DNA from: Paenibacillus faecis
GTDB taxonomy: Bacteria; Bacillota; Bacilli; Paenibacillales; Paenibacillaceae
Reading direction: 5' to 3'
DNA length: 64,000 nt
Assembly (NCBI RefSeq): GCF_008084145.1
Contig: NZ_VSDO01000001.1
Location: forward strand, 248,001 to 312,000
The notes below the pieces were generated by a model. It worked only from the letters and a program-made list of their open reading frames with translations, was not told the DNA's origin and did no database searches. Every line of letters begins with the position of its first letter. Within the stretch, counting starts at the first letter, position 1. The position numbers were made by a program, and so were the translations under genes. Of the stretch, positions 28,267 to 36,969 are shown in pieces.

Positions 28267-29254
28267 GTTCCTCAACTCCTTCGCTGACAATTTCATCAAT
28301 TTGAACGGCAACTCGGTCTTTTAACGTACCGGGACTTCCGATATATTTCAATCGATCGCCCACCCTGATGGACAAGCCTTCTTGCACCGGTTTGTTCAGG
28401 GATATCACATCGCCTACGGACAGCTCCAAAAATTCCTGAACGGTAATTTGAGACTCCCCGAGCTCTGCGATGATCGGAAGCTTGGCTCTATTCACGCGAT
28501 GGCGGAGCGCATCCACCTCTTCTGGTACCCTCGCCTTTTTCTGGGAGACGAACCAATGGTGTACCGAAAGTTTCGGCATAATCGGCTCAATTACGACATG
28601 CGGGATACAAAGGTTGATCATCCCTGACGTGTCCCCGATCTTCGTGCTGAGCGAAATCAACGCGATCGTTTCGTTCGGAGAAACGATTTGCATAAATTGA
28701 GGATTGGTCTCCAGAGCTTCCATCCGCGGATTGATATCAATCACGGTTTTCCAAGCTTCCTGTAAGCTTTCGAATGCCCGGCTGAAAATTCGTTCCATAA
28801 TAATCGTTTCAATTTCCGTTAAAGAACCGATTTTCGATGGCGCCGTTCCGATCCCCCCCAGCAATCTGTCCAACATGGCGAATGCGACATTGGGGTGAAC
28901 CTCAAGCACCATTCGGCCTTCCAGCGGCTCCGCCTCAAAGATGTTAAGGATCGTCATCTTCGGGATGGACCGGATGAATTCATCATACGGAAGCTGTTCA
29001 ACCTGAACCACATTGATCTGGACAAACGTTCTAAGCTGTGCCGAGAAATAGGTGGTGAGAAAACGGGCAAAGTTTTCATGAATACGCGTCAAACTACGGA
29101 TATGATCCTTGGAAAAACGAACCGCTCTTTTGAAATCGTAAGCCCGGATTTTTCGCTGCGTCTCTTCCTTTTTCAATTCCTCGGCATCCATCTCACCCGA
29201 AGAAAGCGCGGCAAGCAAGGCATCGATTTCATTTTGCGACAACACATCTACCAA
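28256..29254 (-). CDS. fliM: Flagellar motor switch protein FliM
   Basis: Switch-ring protein that binds CheY-P. I prefer the TTG at 29254 (AAGGGGGTGAG site 7-8 bases upstream), giving 332 residues, the B. subtilis length; an upstream GTG at 29263 is possible. The N-terminal CheY-P peptide LSQNEIDALLAALSSGE is followed by the CheC-like middle domain and the SpoA/FliN-like C-terminal domain (LSVGDVISLNKPVQEGLSIRV). It overlaps fliY. Confidence 0.93.
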   Translation of the reverse strand: MVDVLSQNEIDALLAALSSGEMDAEELKKEETQRKIRAYDFKRAVRFSKDHIRSLTRIHENFARFLTTYFSAQLRTFVQINVVQVEQLPYDEFIRSIPKMTILNIFEAEPLEGRMVLEVHPNVAFAMLDRLLGGIGTAPSKIGSLTEIETIIMERIFSRAFESLQEAWKTVIDINPRMEALETNPQFMQIVSPNETIALISLSTKIGDTSGMINLCIPHVVIEPIMPKLSVHHWFVSQKKARVPEEVDALRHRVNRAKLPIIAELGESQITVQEFLELSVGDVISLNKPVQEGLSIRVGDRLKYIGSPGTLKDRVAVQIDEIVSEGVEELDE

Positions 29255-29297
29255 ACAACTCACCCCCTTGGAAAAATAATCAAAGACCGATATTAGT

Positions 29298-29771
29298 CTA
29301 GATCGCCGTAATAATGAATTTGGTAATATCGATTTGAATCAATTTTCCTTCCGGCAGCGACTTGTTGATCAGGTTCAGCAATTTCGAACTCAAGTTGTCC
29401 TTGCCTCTGGCCCCGTTCAATTCTTCCGGCTTGGTATCCGCCAGTGTTTTAATAATGATCGGCGTGATTTTGAAATCCTTGATTTTATCAAAGGCCTCCT
29501 TGGAAGCGGCGCTATCGAGCTGGAACGCAAAATCGAGGACAACGACATAATTCGGATCGGATAGATTCGTTTTGATATCATTAATGGTTGAAGTCACTTC
29601 AACCAGTTCATCCGCAGTCAAGTGTTTAGGAACGGTTACTTCGTCAACCGCTGCCTTCACTTCACCGCCCGAAGCCGGTCCCGTCATCTGATTGACGAGC
29701 AGAAAGGCGGCCATTACGATCAGGGTTATGGCCAGCAATATCGTAATCAGCCATGGTGCCATCTTTTTCAT
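29298..29771 (-). CDS. fliL: Flagellar basal body-associated protein FliL
   Basis: 157 residues: an N-terminal membrane helix (about 8-30) followed by a periplasm-facing FliL domain with stomatin-like fold features (YVVVLDFAFQLDSAASKEAF). Stabilises the stator at the motor. Starts overlapping flbD by 4 bases and ends 43 bases before the fliM GTG. Confidence 0.93.
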   Translation of the reverse strand: MKKMAPWLITILLAITLIVMAAFLLVNQMTGPASGGEVKAAVDEVTVPKHLTADELVEVTSTINDIKTNLSDPNYVVVLDFAFQLDSAASKEAFDKIKDFKITPIIIKTLADTKPEELNGARGKDNLSSKLLNLINKSLPEGKLIQIDITKFIITAI

Positions 29772-29992
29772 GACAATTCCTCCGTTTGTTGCACTTTAAT
29801 AGTTGCTGCGTGGATACCGATCTCGCTGTAATATTCATTGATCATCGCGATAATTTCGGCCGCCTTCTCCAGCACGATAATACGCTTGCCGGTGACCAGG
29901 GTCACGTATGTATCGGGTGTTTCTTCCACGGTTTCGATCATAATGGCGTTAAGCCACATTTGCGCACCGTTGAGCTTGGTTACAGAAATCAT
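29768..29992 (-). CDS. flbD: FlbD family protein
   Basis: 74 residues. The start MISVTKLNGAQMWLNAIMIETVEETPDTYVTL is the FlbD-family signature (GxxxWLNAxxIE pattern). Small conserved protein found between flgE and fliL in Bacilli; molecular function unknown, sometimes linked to motor assembly. Overlaps fliL by 4 bases. A strong hairpin lies between flgE and this gene. Confidence 0.9.
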   Translation of the reverse strand: MISVTKLNGAQMWLNAIMIETVEETPDTYVTLVTGKRIIVLEKAAEIIAMINEYYSEIGIHAATIKVQQTEELS

Positions 29993-30012
29993 GTTTAACC
30001 TCCCAATTAAAC

Positions 30013-30039
30013 CGGGGGAAGGAAGGTTTTCCTCCCCCG
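30013..30039 (-). repeat. Intra-operon hairpin between flgE and flbD
   Basis: Minus-strand inverted repeat CGGGGGA/TCCCCCG with an inner GGAA/TTCC stem. It has no T run after it, so a terminator is unlikely; a role in mRNA processing or stability is possible. Confidence 0.6.
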
Positions 30040-30051
30040 TTAACCTTCATC

Positions 30052-30867
30052 TTAACGCTTCAGGTTTACGATTTCCTGGAGCACTTCATCCGAAGTCGTG
30101 ATAATCCGGGAGTTTGCCTGGAGACCACGCTGCGCCACGATCATTTCGGTAAATTCGCCCGTCAGGTCGACGTTCGACATTTCCAATTGACCCGGTACGA
30201 GAGCGCCCGTCCCGTTTTCCTGGCTATTCGGAGCAGACATCACCAGATCGCCGTTTTGTGCGTTCAAGGTCGTGCGATAGAGATTGCCCCCGATTTTCTC
30301 AAGACCTTCCGGGTTAGTGACCTTGGCCACTCCAACGGTTTGGCCGGGCTCGGTCGCTCCGGTGTTCATTTTCTGCATGATGACACCATTTGCCGAAATC
30401 GAAAATGCGGTAACATCATCAGCAATTTGCTCCATTATCCCCCCGCCTTCATCGCAGAGGTACAAACCGTCGGAAGTCACCAAACGGCGATTCGCGTCCA
30501 GGTGGAAATCACCGGCACGTGTCAGAAAAGGGACCTCCTGATCGTCAGTCAGCTTGACCATAAAAAAGCCGTCCCCGTCGATCCGCAAATCCAGCGGATT
30601 GTTCGTCGTCTGGGCGCTGCCGCCGGTATGCAGCGTGTCGATCGAGCTGATGGACACCCCGAGGCCGATTTGTCTGGCGTTCATACCGCCGGTCTCGTCG
30701 GTAGGTGCGGTTACCCCCGCGATGGTCTGACTCATGATATCTTTAAACATGACGCGTCCCGATTTAAAACCGATGGTGTTTACGTTGGCAATATTGTTGC
30801 CGATGACGTCGAGTTTCGTTTGAAACCCGCGCATCCCCGACACACCCGAATACATGGATCTTAACAT
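30052..30867 (-). CDS. flgE: Flagellar hook protein FlgE (short Bacillus type)
   Basis: 271 residues. The N-terminus MLRSMYSGVSGMRGFQTKLDVIGNNIANVNTIGFKSGR (core NNIANVNTIGFK) and C-terminus (FTEMIVAQRGLQANSRIITTSDEVLQEIVNLK) are the paired coiled-coil rod/hook signature. The length and location downstream of flgD agree with the B. subtilis hook protein, which is shorter than proteobacterial FlgE and sometimes annotated FlgG. I call it FlgE by position. Confidence 0.88.
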   Translation of the reverse strand: MLRSMYSGVSGMRGFQTKLDVIGNNIANVNTIGFKSGRVMFKDIMSQTIAGVTAPTDETGGMNARQIGLGVSISSIDTLHTGGSAQTTNNPLDLRIDGDGFFMVKLTDDQEVPFLTRAGDFHLDANRRLVTSDGLYLCDEGGGIMEQIADDVTAFSISANGVIMQKMNTGATEPGQTVGVAKVTNPEGLEKIGGNLYRTTLNAQNGDLVMSAPNSQENGTGALVPGQLEMSNVDLTGEFTEMIVAQRGLQANSRIITTSDEVLQEIVNLKR

Positions 30868-30962
30868 TTTCGTAAATTCCTCCCTGGGACAAAATAGTGG
30901 TTAGGACCGCTTCAGTCGATCCGCGGCCCTGATCGGCTTCCGAATCCGGGCCAGCCAAAATG

Positions 30963-31349
30963 CTAAGAAATAATTACTGCGCTATCGATCTGAGTAAACA
31001 CATTGTCCTTCATGCTGTTCCCGGACATCGCCGTTACAACCGTGCGGTTGTTCACATTGACGATCAGGGCCGTATCCTTCATCAAGATCAGCGTCTCTTT
31101 CGCGCCTTTGGCGGCCGCGCTGTCAATCGCCGACTCGATCCTGCTCAGTTCCTCCGGTTTAAGTTCAATCCCGCGCTGCTCCAGTCTTTTCACGGCATGG
31201 TTGCTGAAATGCAACAGCCGATCCTGGAGCATCTCTTCGAAACTTAATCCGTGGGTGGAACTCTCAGCCTGCTGATTTCTGGAGTAGGGGACCGCTCCCG
31301 GCTGAATTCGGCCGGTATACAGGTGCCCTACACGGATTGGGTCGCTCAC
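30963..31349 (-). CDS. TIGR02530-type flagellar operon protein
   Basis: 128 residues; the segment FSNHAVKRLEQRGIELKPEEL and the ending (NRTVVTAMSGNSMKDNVFTQIDSAVII) match the small conserved family found directly downstream of flgD in Firmicutes flagellar operons. No membrane segment. The name reflects family membership, with no firm biochemical role. It overlaps flgD by 4 bases. Confidence 0.85.
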   Translation of the reverse strand: MSDPIRVGHLYTGRIQPGAVPYSRNQQAESSTHGLSFEEMLQDRLLHFSNHAVKRLEQRGIELKPEELSRIESAIDSAAAKGAKETLILMKDTALIVNVNNRTVVTAMSGNSMKDNVFTQIDSAVIIS

Positions 31350-31897
31350 TCCGCACCCGCTCCTTGTCCTGTCGGCGGAGGCGTATCGCCGCCCGAACCG
31401 CCGTCTCCTCCGGCAGGTTGCTCGGGTTCCGGTTCAGGTGCGTTTTCCACCTTCTCAACCTTGGAAAGTTCGATTTCCTTATCGCCGACTTTCACATAAT
31501 GAACACCGCCGCGTACGATGATTGAATCGACCAAACCGTGCTCTGACGTTGTGATCACTTCCGGCTTGCCGGTCGCAATATCGTAGTTGCCGGTCTTCGT
31601 TTCGCCCGCCCAGCTTACCATTTTACCGATTAAGCCCGAGCTGTTGCCAAGCGACGCGCTCATGGCCTTTAGCTGATCGGAGATGTTGGTCAACTGTTCG
31701 ACCGAAGTGAACTGCGCCATCTGCGCGACCATGTCTTTGTTGTCCATCGGAGCCATAGGGTCTTGGTACTTCATCTGAGCCATCATCAGCTTGAGAAAAT
31801 CGTCTTTGCCCAGCTTGGTATCCTTTTTGCTGGCTCTTTGGACATTCTCTGTCGAATAATGAGGCCAGTTGACCTTCGGCGGTATAACTTCAGCCAT
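31346..31897 (-). CDS. flgD: Flagellar hook capping protein FlgD
   Basis: 183 residues: the FlgD N-terminal signature (DDFLKLMMAQMKYQDPMAPM then DNKDMVAQMAQFTSVEQLTN) is at about residues 30-75. The C-terminal part contains a single short beta-rich domain and ends in a low-complexity Pro/Glu/Gly tail (about 150-183). It scaffolds hook polymerisation and is discarded afterwards. It follows fliK by 19 bases. Confidence 0.92.
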   Translation of the reverse strand: MAEVIPPKVNWPHYSTENVQRASKKDTKLGKDDFLKLMMAQMKYQDPMAPMDNKDMVAQMAQFTSVEQLTNISDQLKAMSASLGNSSGLIGKMVSWAGETKTGNYDIATGKPEVITTSEHGLVDSIIVRGGVHYVKVGDKEIELSKVEKVENAPEPEPEQPAGGDGGSGGDTPPPTGQGAGAE

Positions 31898-31916
31898 GAA
31901 ATCAGCCTCCTTTCTG

Positions 31917-33323
31917 CTAGGCTCTAGCTACAAAGGAACTTCCCAACGTTCCTTCTCTCTCTCTGACGCTCGAGATCCATTCATTCCATTCCTCGTTCAG
32001 ATCGTGGACGCCCAGCAGTTCTTCCTCGGAAACCACCTCACGACGCTTTCCGTTTTGCTGCTGTCCCGTACCGCTTCCCGGTTGCCGTCCATCCTGGTAC
32101 ATATGGGAGGACAACGGCGTGTTTTGCGTAACTTCCAATTTGTTGACTTGAAGCCCTTGGGACTGTAATGCCGATCTGAGCTGAGCCATTTGGGATTCAA
32201 GCGACTCCTTGGCAAAGGCGTGCTCCGTCATAAACTGGGCGACCAACTGCCCGTTTTGCATCGTAATTTTGACGTCTACCTGCCCCAGATGCTCGGGAAA
32301 GAGCGAAATTTTCGCTTCAGACACGCCACCGGCCTGAATAATCTCCAGTTTGCTTACCAAGAAGCGGGACATTTCATCGCCGAACTTCTCAACCGGTACC
32401 GGAGGAGCCGGTGCCTTCAGCGGAGCCGCCGCGTCGCGAAGGGCCAATTGACCCGCCGTCACAATATGCCCGGATTGGAGCGGATGTTCGCCATCCGAAG
32501 ATTCAACGGCAGCGGCGCTTGTCTCTTCACCCGTCAGCAGCACTGCGGATGCCGATGCCGAAGCTTTGACCGGAGCGGTCTCGCCTTGGGAAATCGCCGG
32601 CACTTTGGCGGCTTCCGCTGTATTCTTCTCTGCGGCCGACACGTTCCGATCCGCATGAACCGAAGCTTTATCCTTCACGATGCCTTTCAATTCAGCCAGC
32701 GTCGATGCATACTTTCCGGACGGCGCCTTGCTTTCCCCGGTGATTCCGGCCGAGGCAAGAAGCGTCTGCAGCGATTCCAAAAGCGCTTTAGCCTGCGACG
32801 AATTCAGCTCGGCGTTTGCCGAAGCGTTGGAAGAAGCTGCGACCAGTTGAACCAGCGTATCCTGAACCGCGAATCGAATCGTTTCGGCATGCTCGGCCAG
32901 CGCCGGAATCCCCGAATCGTTTGGAGCCGTCTCAGAACCAGCGGCTTGCTGCATGTTCTGGAGATAGTGAAGCGCGTTTTGCAGCCAGCCTTGCAGCATG
33001 GCCAGCAATTCCGGATTATCATCCGCCATCGCTTCATCCAATTGCTCCAACTGTTCGAGCAGGTCTTCCAGGAGAGTCTTCAAGCTTCCGCCCTCACCTT
33101 CCGCCGCCATCCCGTTCGAGGATTCCGTCAAGCCGGACATAATCGCCAACTGCGCGGTCAACTGACCGTCTTGCGCGTTCGCCTCACCGGCAAGCATCGA
33201 CACAAGGGTTTGGCCAAAAGTTGCTGTCGCCCCTTCCGTCCCCGTCGCTTTACCGGCGTTTCCGTACCACAAAGTCTTTGCGGAAGCCGTAGTAGCTCCT
33301 ACATTAGTTAATGGTTGACTCAT
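31917..33323 (-). CDS. fliK: Flagellar hook-length control protein FliK
   Basis: 468 residues with a poorly conserved Ala/Ser/Glu-rich N-terminal ruler region (1-330) and a C-terminal Flg_hook domain (about 340-430: AKISLFPEHLGQVDVKI and ESQMAQLRSALQSQGLQVNKLEV). It measures hook length and triggers the FlhB switch. ATG with an AAGGAGGTGAAAAG site. Confidence 0.93.
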   Translation of the reverse strand: MSQPLTNVGATTASAKTLWYGNAGKATGTEGATATFGQTLVSMLAGEANAQDGQLTAQLAIMSGLTESSNGMAAEGEGGSLKTLLEDLLEQLEQLDEAMADDNPELLAMLQGWLQNALHYLQNMQQAAGSETAPNDSGIPALAEHAETIRFAVQDTLVQLVAASSNASANAELNSSQAKALLESLQTLLASAGITGESKAPSGKYASTLAELKGIVKDKASVHADRNVSAAEKNTAEAAKVPAISQGETAPVKASASASAVLLTGEETSAAAVESSDGEHPLQSGHIVTAGQLALRDAAAPLKAPAPPVPVEKFGDEMSRFLVSKLEIIQAGGVSEAKISLFPEHLGQVDVKITMQNGQLVAQFMTEHAFAKESLESQMAQLRSALQSQGLQVNKLEVTQNTPLSSHMYQDGRQPGSGTGQQQNGKRREVVSEEELLGVHDLNEEWNEWISSVREREGTLGSSFVARA

Positions 33324-33376
33324 TTTCTTTTCACCTCCTTTCCCTAGAGGTCGTCCAAAAAGTCATCCCCTGCTGC

Positions 33377-34306
33377 TCACTTGCCGACCAGTTGGTTAAC
33401 GATCTTCACCGACAGCTTCTCATCCGCTTTGGTCATGGCGTCAAGAACTTTGGAGCGCGTCGTATCATCGATCGACTTCAAGATTTTCAAAGCTTTTTCC
33501 GGACTGATCTTATAGGTCTGGATAATCAGCTTCGAAGCGGAGTCCGCCGACATCGTGCGGAACGTCTGGCTGAGCTGCGCGTCGTCCAGCGCGTTCCCGG
33601 TGGTTTTGGCGGGCGTCTGTTCCGCGGCTTCCTTTTTCAGCCTGGATTGCAAGGCCGCAATCGCCAGATCTTCCGCGGGTTTCACGTCCTTCAATCGGAT
33701 GGAAATACTCGCCGCCTTTTCGGGATCCATCTTTTCCAGGATCGCCACTTTGCTCTCGTTGCTCATGACACTGAACATCTGAAGCGTTTCGTCGGTGGTC
33801 AGCTTGTCAAAAATCGCCGCCGCCTTGCTCGGACTCATCGAGGAATAAATCGAGGCCAGCTTTTTGACTTCTTTCAAATAAGCCGCTTCCTCTTCAGCCT
33901 TTTTCTGCTCTTCCTCCGCATCTTGCGCGGTATCCAGCTGTTCCTGGAGCTCCTTCGCCTTCGTACTCTGCTCGGTCGCAAGCTGGTTGGCTTGTTTCAG
34001 TTCCTCTTCCTGTTTAGCCACCTGTTCTTTCAGCTGTTTGACGGTTGCATCGGTGCTTTCCTGCTGCTTTTTCTCGTCTTTTTTCGACTCCTTGGCATCC
34101 CCTGTTTGCTCGTCCGGGATCCAGTCTTTGACGATCGGGATTTTCTCGCCGATGTCCAGCAAGGATCGTTTGATATTTACATTGAACAAGGTCAGCAGCA
34201 CGCCAAGCAGTACGATCGTGAACAAGATCGGGGTCATAAAGAACAGAAACCTCGAAAACCCTCCGCCTGACTCCTCCAATTCCTCATCCAGTTCAGTCTG
34301 TGCCAT
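33377..34306 (-). CDS. motE: MotE-type chaperone/MgtE_N domain protein (YlxF)
   Basis: 309 residues: a membrane helix (about 18-43), a long coiled coil (about 75-160, Glu/Gln/Lys-rich), and an MgtE intracellular N-domain-like helical repeat (SIYSSMSPSKAAAIFDKLT and the following repeats). This is the YlxF family between fliJ and fliK in Bacilli; homologues (MotE) chaperone the flagellar system in rhizobia. Function is inferred from family. Confidence 0.82.
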   Translation of the reverse strand: MAQTELDEELEESGGGFSRFLFFMTPILFTIVLLGVLLTLFNVNIKRSLLDIGEKIPIVKDWIPDEQTGDAKESKKDEKKQQESTDATVKQLKEQVAKQEEELKQANQLATEQSTKAKELQEQLDTAQDAEEEQKKAEEEAAYLKEVKKLASIYSSMSPSKAAAIFDKLTTDETLQMFSVMSNESKVAILEKMDPEKAASISIRLKDVKPAEDLAIAALQSRLKKEAAEQTPAKTTGNALDDAQLSQTFRTMSADSASKLIIQTYKISPEKALKILKSIDDTTRSKVLDAMTKADEKLSVKIVNQLVGK

Positions 34307-34348
34307 TTCTTCTCCTCCTTCGCAAACCCATTGTACGCCCCGACTCCT

Positions 34349-34792
34349 TTAACGGGCTCTCATGGCGAACCGGACCGTTGCCATTTCATCCAATTCGTTT
34401 TGTTCCCGAAGAAGCATTTCTTGCTGGAACTTTTCCTTCGCTTTGTCCCTGGCTTTCAACCACACTTTTTCGTCCAGCATTTTAGTGGTTAAAATGGTTT
34501 TCTTCTGATCGACATTCACTTCCGCCCGCTGCACATCTCCGATTTTTCGCGTAATGCAGGTTTCAAGATAGTCCATATACCGTTGAAGTTCCTGCAGCTT
34601 GATCATCGAAGCCTTGTTCTCCATCTCGTTTTGAATGGCCGCATGGGTTCGTGACCGTTCTTCCACCAGCTGTTCCAGAGAGTACTGCTCCGCCTGTAGA
34701 ATTCCTACGGCCGCCGACAGCATCCATTCAGCCTGAGTCTTCTCATTGGACTTCAAGTCCACGACCTTCTGATATACGTAACGGAATCTCAT
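34349..34792 (-). CDS. fliJ: Flagellar export chaperone FliJ
   Basis: 147-residue all-helical coiled-coil protein (YQKVVDLKSNEKTQAEWML at the N-terminus), which binds the FliI ATPase ring as a central stalk and delivers substrates. Placed between fliI and motE, with the start 10 bases beyond the fliI stop. Low sequence conservation is normal for the family; position and coiled-coil pattern carry the assignment. Confidence 0.88.
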   Translation of the reverse strand: MRFRYVYQKVVDLKSNEKTQAEWMLSAAVGILQAEQYSLEQLVEERSRTHAAIQNEMENKASMIKLQELQRYMDYLETCITRKIGDVQRAEVNVDQKKTILTTKMLDEKVWLKARDKAKEKFQQEMLLREQNELDEMATVRFAMRAR

Positions 34793-34802
34793 GCTTTCCT
34801 AG

Positions 34803-36122
34803 TCAGCTCCTTGCAAATTCGGAAATAAGTTGTTCCTGCACTTCGGGCAGCGTCACTTTTTCATTGACCTTCTGTTTCGAGAAGGCCCAGATCCGTTGAA
34901 TGTAACTGATCGCCTCATCGATTTCCGCATTCGAGCCCTGCTGATACGCCCCGATATTAATGAGATCCTCGGATTCCCGGTAAACGGCCAGAAGCCTCTT
35001 CAAGTTCTCGGCGGCATCGTTTTGCTCATCGGTCACTATATCCTTCATGACGCGGCTGATACTGGCCAAAATGTCGATGGCCGGAAAATGTCCTTTATTG
35101 GCGATATTCCGGTTCAGAACGATATGCCCGTCCAAAATCCCCCGCACCGCGTCGGCGATAGGTTCGTTCATGTCGTCCCCGTCAACCAATACGGTATAGA
35201 ACGCGGTGATCGAACCGGTCGGCCCGGTTCCCGCCCGTTCCATCAGCTTGGGCAGTGCGGCAAATACGGAAGGGGTATACCCCCGCATGGCCGGCGGCTC
35301 GCCGATCGCAAGTCCCACTTCCCGCAGAGCCATGGCATAACGGGTGACCGAGTCCATCATCAGCATGACGTTCAAGCCGCGATCCCGAAAATATTCCGCG
35401 ATCGTCGTGGCGATGAGCGCGCCTTTCATTCGGATCAGGGCCGGCTGGTCGGAAGTCGCCACGATGACGACGGATCGTTCCAACCCTTCGGGGCCCAAAT
35501 CACGTTCGATAAAATCGAGCACTTCGCGCCCCCGTTCGCCGATCAGCGCGATGACGTTGACATCGGCCGAGGTGTTGCGCGCGATCATCCCCATCAAAGT
35601 ACTTTTTCCGACCCCGGAGCCGGCGAAGATCCCGACCCGCTGGCCCTTCCCGATCGTCAGCAAACCGTCGATCGCCCTTACGCCGATACTGATCGGCTCG
35701 GCCACGCGCGGCCGGTTGAGCGGGTTCATCGGTTTGTTATGGGTTGAATAGTGGCTCATCCGCGAGGGAAGAACGGAGCCGTCAAGCGGTTGACCCAAAC
35801 CGTCGAGCACTTTGCCGAGCAGTTCCGAACCGACTTGCACGGTCAACGGCTTGCCGGTGCCGACCACATCGCATCCCGGACCAATCGACGTCAGTTCGCC
35901 GAGCGGCATGAGCAGAACCTTGTTATCCCGGAAGCCGACAACCTCCGCCTGCAGCGGCTGCGACGACTTGCTCGGGTAAATGTAACAAACATCTCCGATG
36001 CTCGCGTCCGGACCTTCCGATTCCACCATCAGACCGATGACCTGGGTCACCTTGCCGTTGATCCGAACCGGATCCAACTGGCGGAGATGGTCGAGATAAC
36101 GAGCCGGATTAATGATCGTCAT
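34803..36122 (-). CDS. fliI: Flagellar export ATPase FliI
   Basis: 439 residues homologous to the F1 ATPase beta subunit. Walker A GSGVGKSTLMGMIAR (about 170-184), Walker B VMLMMDSVTRYAM (about 255-267) and the catalytic Glu region are present. It drives or facilitates entry of export substrates. It overlaps fliH by 14 bases and fliJ follows. Confidence 0.97.
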   Translation of the reverse strand: MTIINPARYLDHLRQLDPVRINGKVTQVIGLMVESEGPDASIGDVCYIYPSKSSQPLQAEVVGFRDNKVLLMPLGELTSIGPGCDVVGTGKPLTVQVGSELLGKVLDGLGQPLDGSVLPSRMSHYSTHNKPMNPLNRPRVAEPISIGVRAIDGLLTIGKGQRVGIFAGSGVGKSTLMGMIARNTSADVNVIALIGERGREVLDFIERDLGPEGLERSVVIVATSDQPALIRMKGALIATTIAEYFRDRGLNVMLMMDSVTRYAMALREVGLAIGEPPAMRGYTPSVFAALPKLMERAGTGPTGSITAFYTVLVDGDDMNEPIADAVRGILDGHIVLNRNIANKGHFPAIDILASISRVMKDIVTDEQNDAAENLKRLLAVYRESEDLINIGAYQQGSNAEIDEAISYIQRIWAFSKQKVNEKVTLPEVQEQLISEFARS

Positions 36123-36969
36123 TCGTCATTCCCCGTTCCTCGGTCTGCCGCGAAATCCGCAGCAGTTCCTTCTTGATTTCGGAAAGCTGGGTATCGATTC
36201 TGGCGTCCACACTTCCGAAGGAGGAGCGGATCACGCAGCCCCGGTCCTGAACCGATGCATCGGGTAGAATTTGCAGTTCCGCTTGCGAATCGATCACCAG
36301 GCTAAGCTCTTCACGCGCCGCTTGAACAAAAGCAAACTGGGAGGGCGACACGCAAAGCGTCAGCACACCCTGCTCCCTTTTTCGCGACAAACTCTTCTTA
36401 ATGAGTTCCACCGAATATTCCGGTTTCAGCTCAAGCTGCCTGTCGATGATCTTCTCGGCGATCGCGCAGCTCAGTTCCACCAAAAACGGTTCCGCTTCTT
36501 GGATGATCCGCTCTTTCTCGATATAAGCCTGCTGCAAAACGGCGCTCGCCTCGCTCATCATTTCGTCGATCTTGATCTTAAGGGTTTGCTCCGCCTGCAC
36601 GCGTCCTTCTTCAAAACCTTCATTAAAAGCTTCCGACTTCACGGCTTCGACCAAATGTTCGTCCTGCTCCCGCCGTTCGGTCCACCAGGCTTCAATCTGC
36701 TGCCTGGCTTCGGCCAGCATCTGCTCGGCCTGATCGGAAGCGGCCTTCACCTGGCTTTCCGCGAATGCCTTGGCGTCGGCCAGCATCTGTTTTCTGGCTT
36801 CTTCCGCCGCGGCGTCCTGCGCCGAAAACACTTCTTCCTGCACAGTAGCCATATCATCGTCTGATCGCTGTTCCTCGGATGCCTCATACGTTTTGGCCAA
36901 ATTCAGCTGTTTCAAAATGTCCACCGGAACGTATTGGGATACTTTGATCAAATTAGACAATGATGTCAT
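36109..36969 (-). CDS. fliH: Flagellar assembly protein FliH
   Basis: 286 residues: long N-terminal coiled coil (about 45-170) and C-terminal FliH domain (GCVIRSSFGSVDARIDTQL at about 245-263). FliH is the peripheral stator of the export ATPase, binding FliI and the switch. It overlaps fliG upstream by 17 bases and fliI downstream by 14. Confidence 0.93.
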   Translation of the reverse strand: MTSLSNLIKVSQYVPVDILKQLNLAKTYEASEEQRSDDDMATVQEEVFSAQDAAAEEARKQMLADAKAFAESQVKAASDQAEQMLAEARQQIEAWWTERREQDEHLVEAVKSEAFNEGFEEGRVQAEQTLKIKIDEMMSEASAVLQQAYIEKERIIQEAEPFLVELSCAIAEKIIDRQLELKPEYSVELIKKSLSRKREQGVLTLCVSPSQFAFVQAAREELSLVIDSQAELQILPDASVQDRGCVIRSSFGSVDARIDTQLSEIKKELLRISRQTEERGMTNDDH

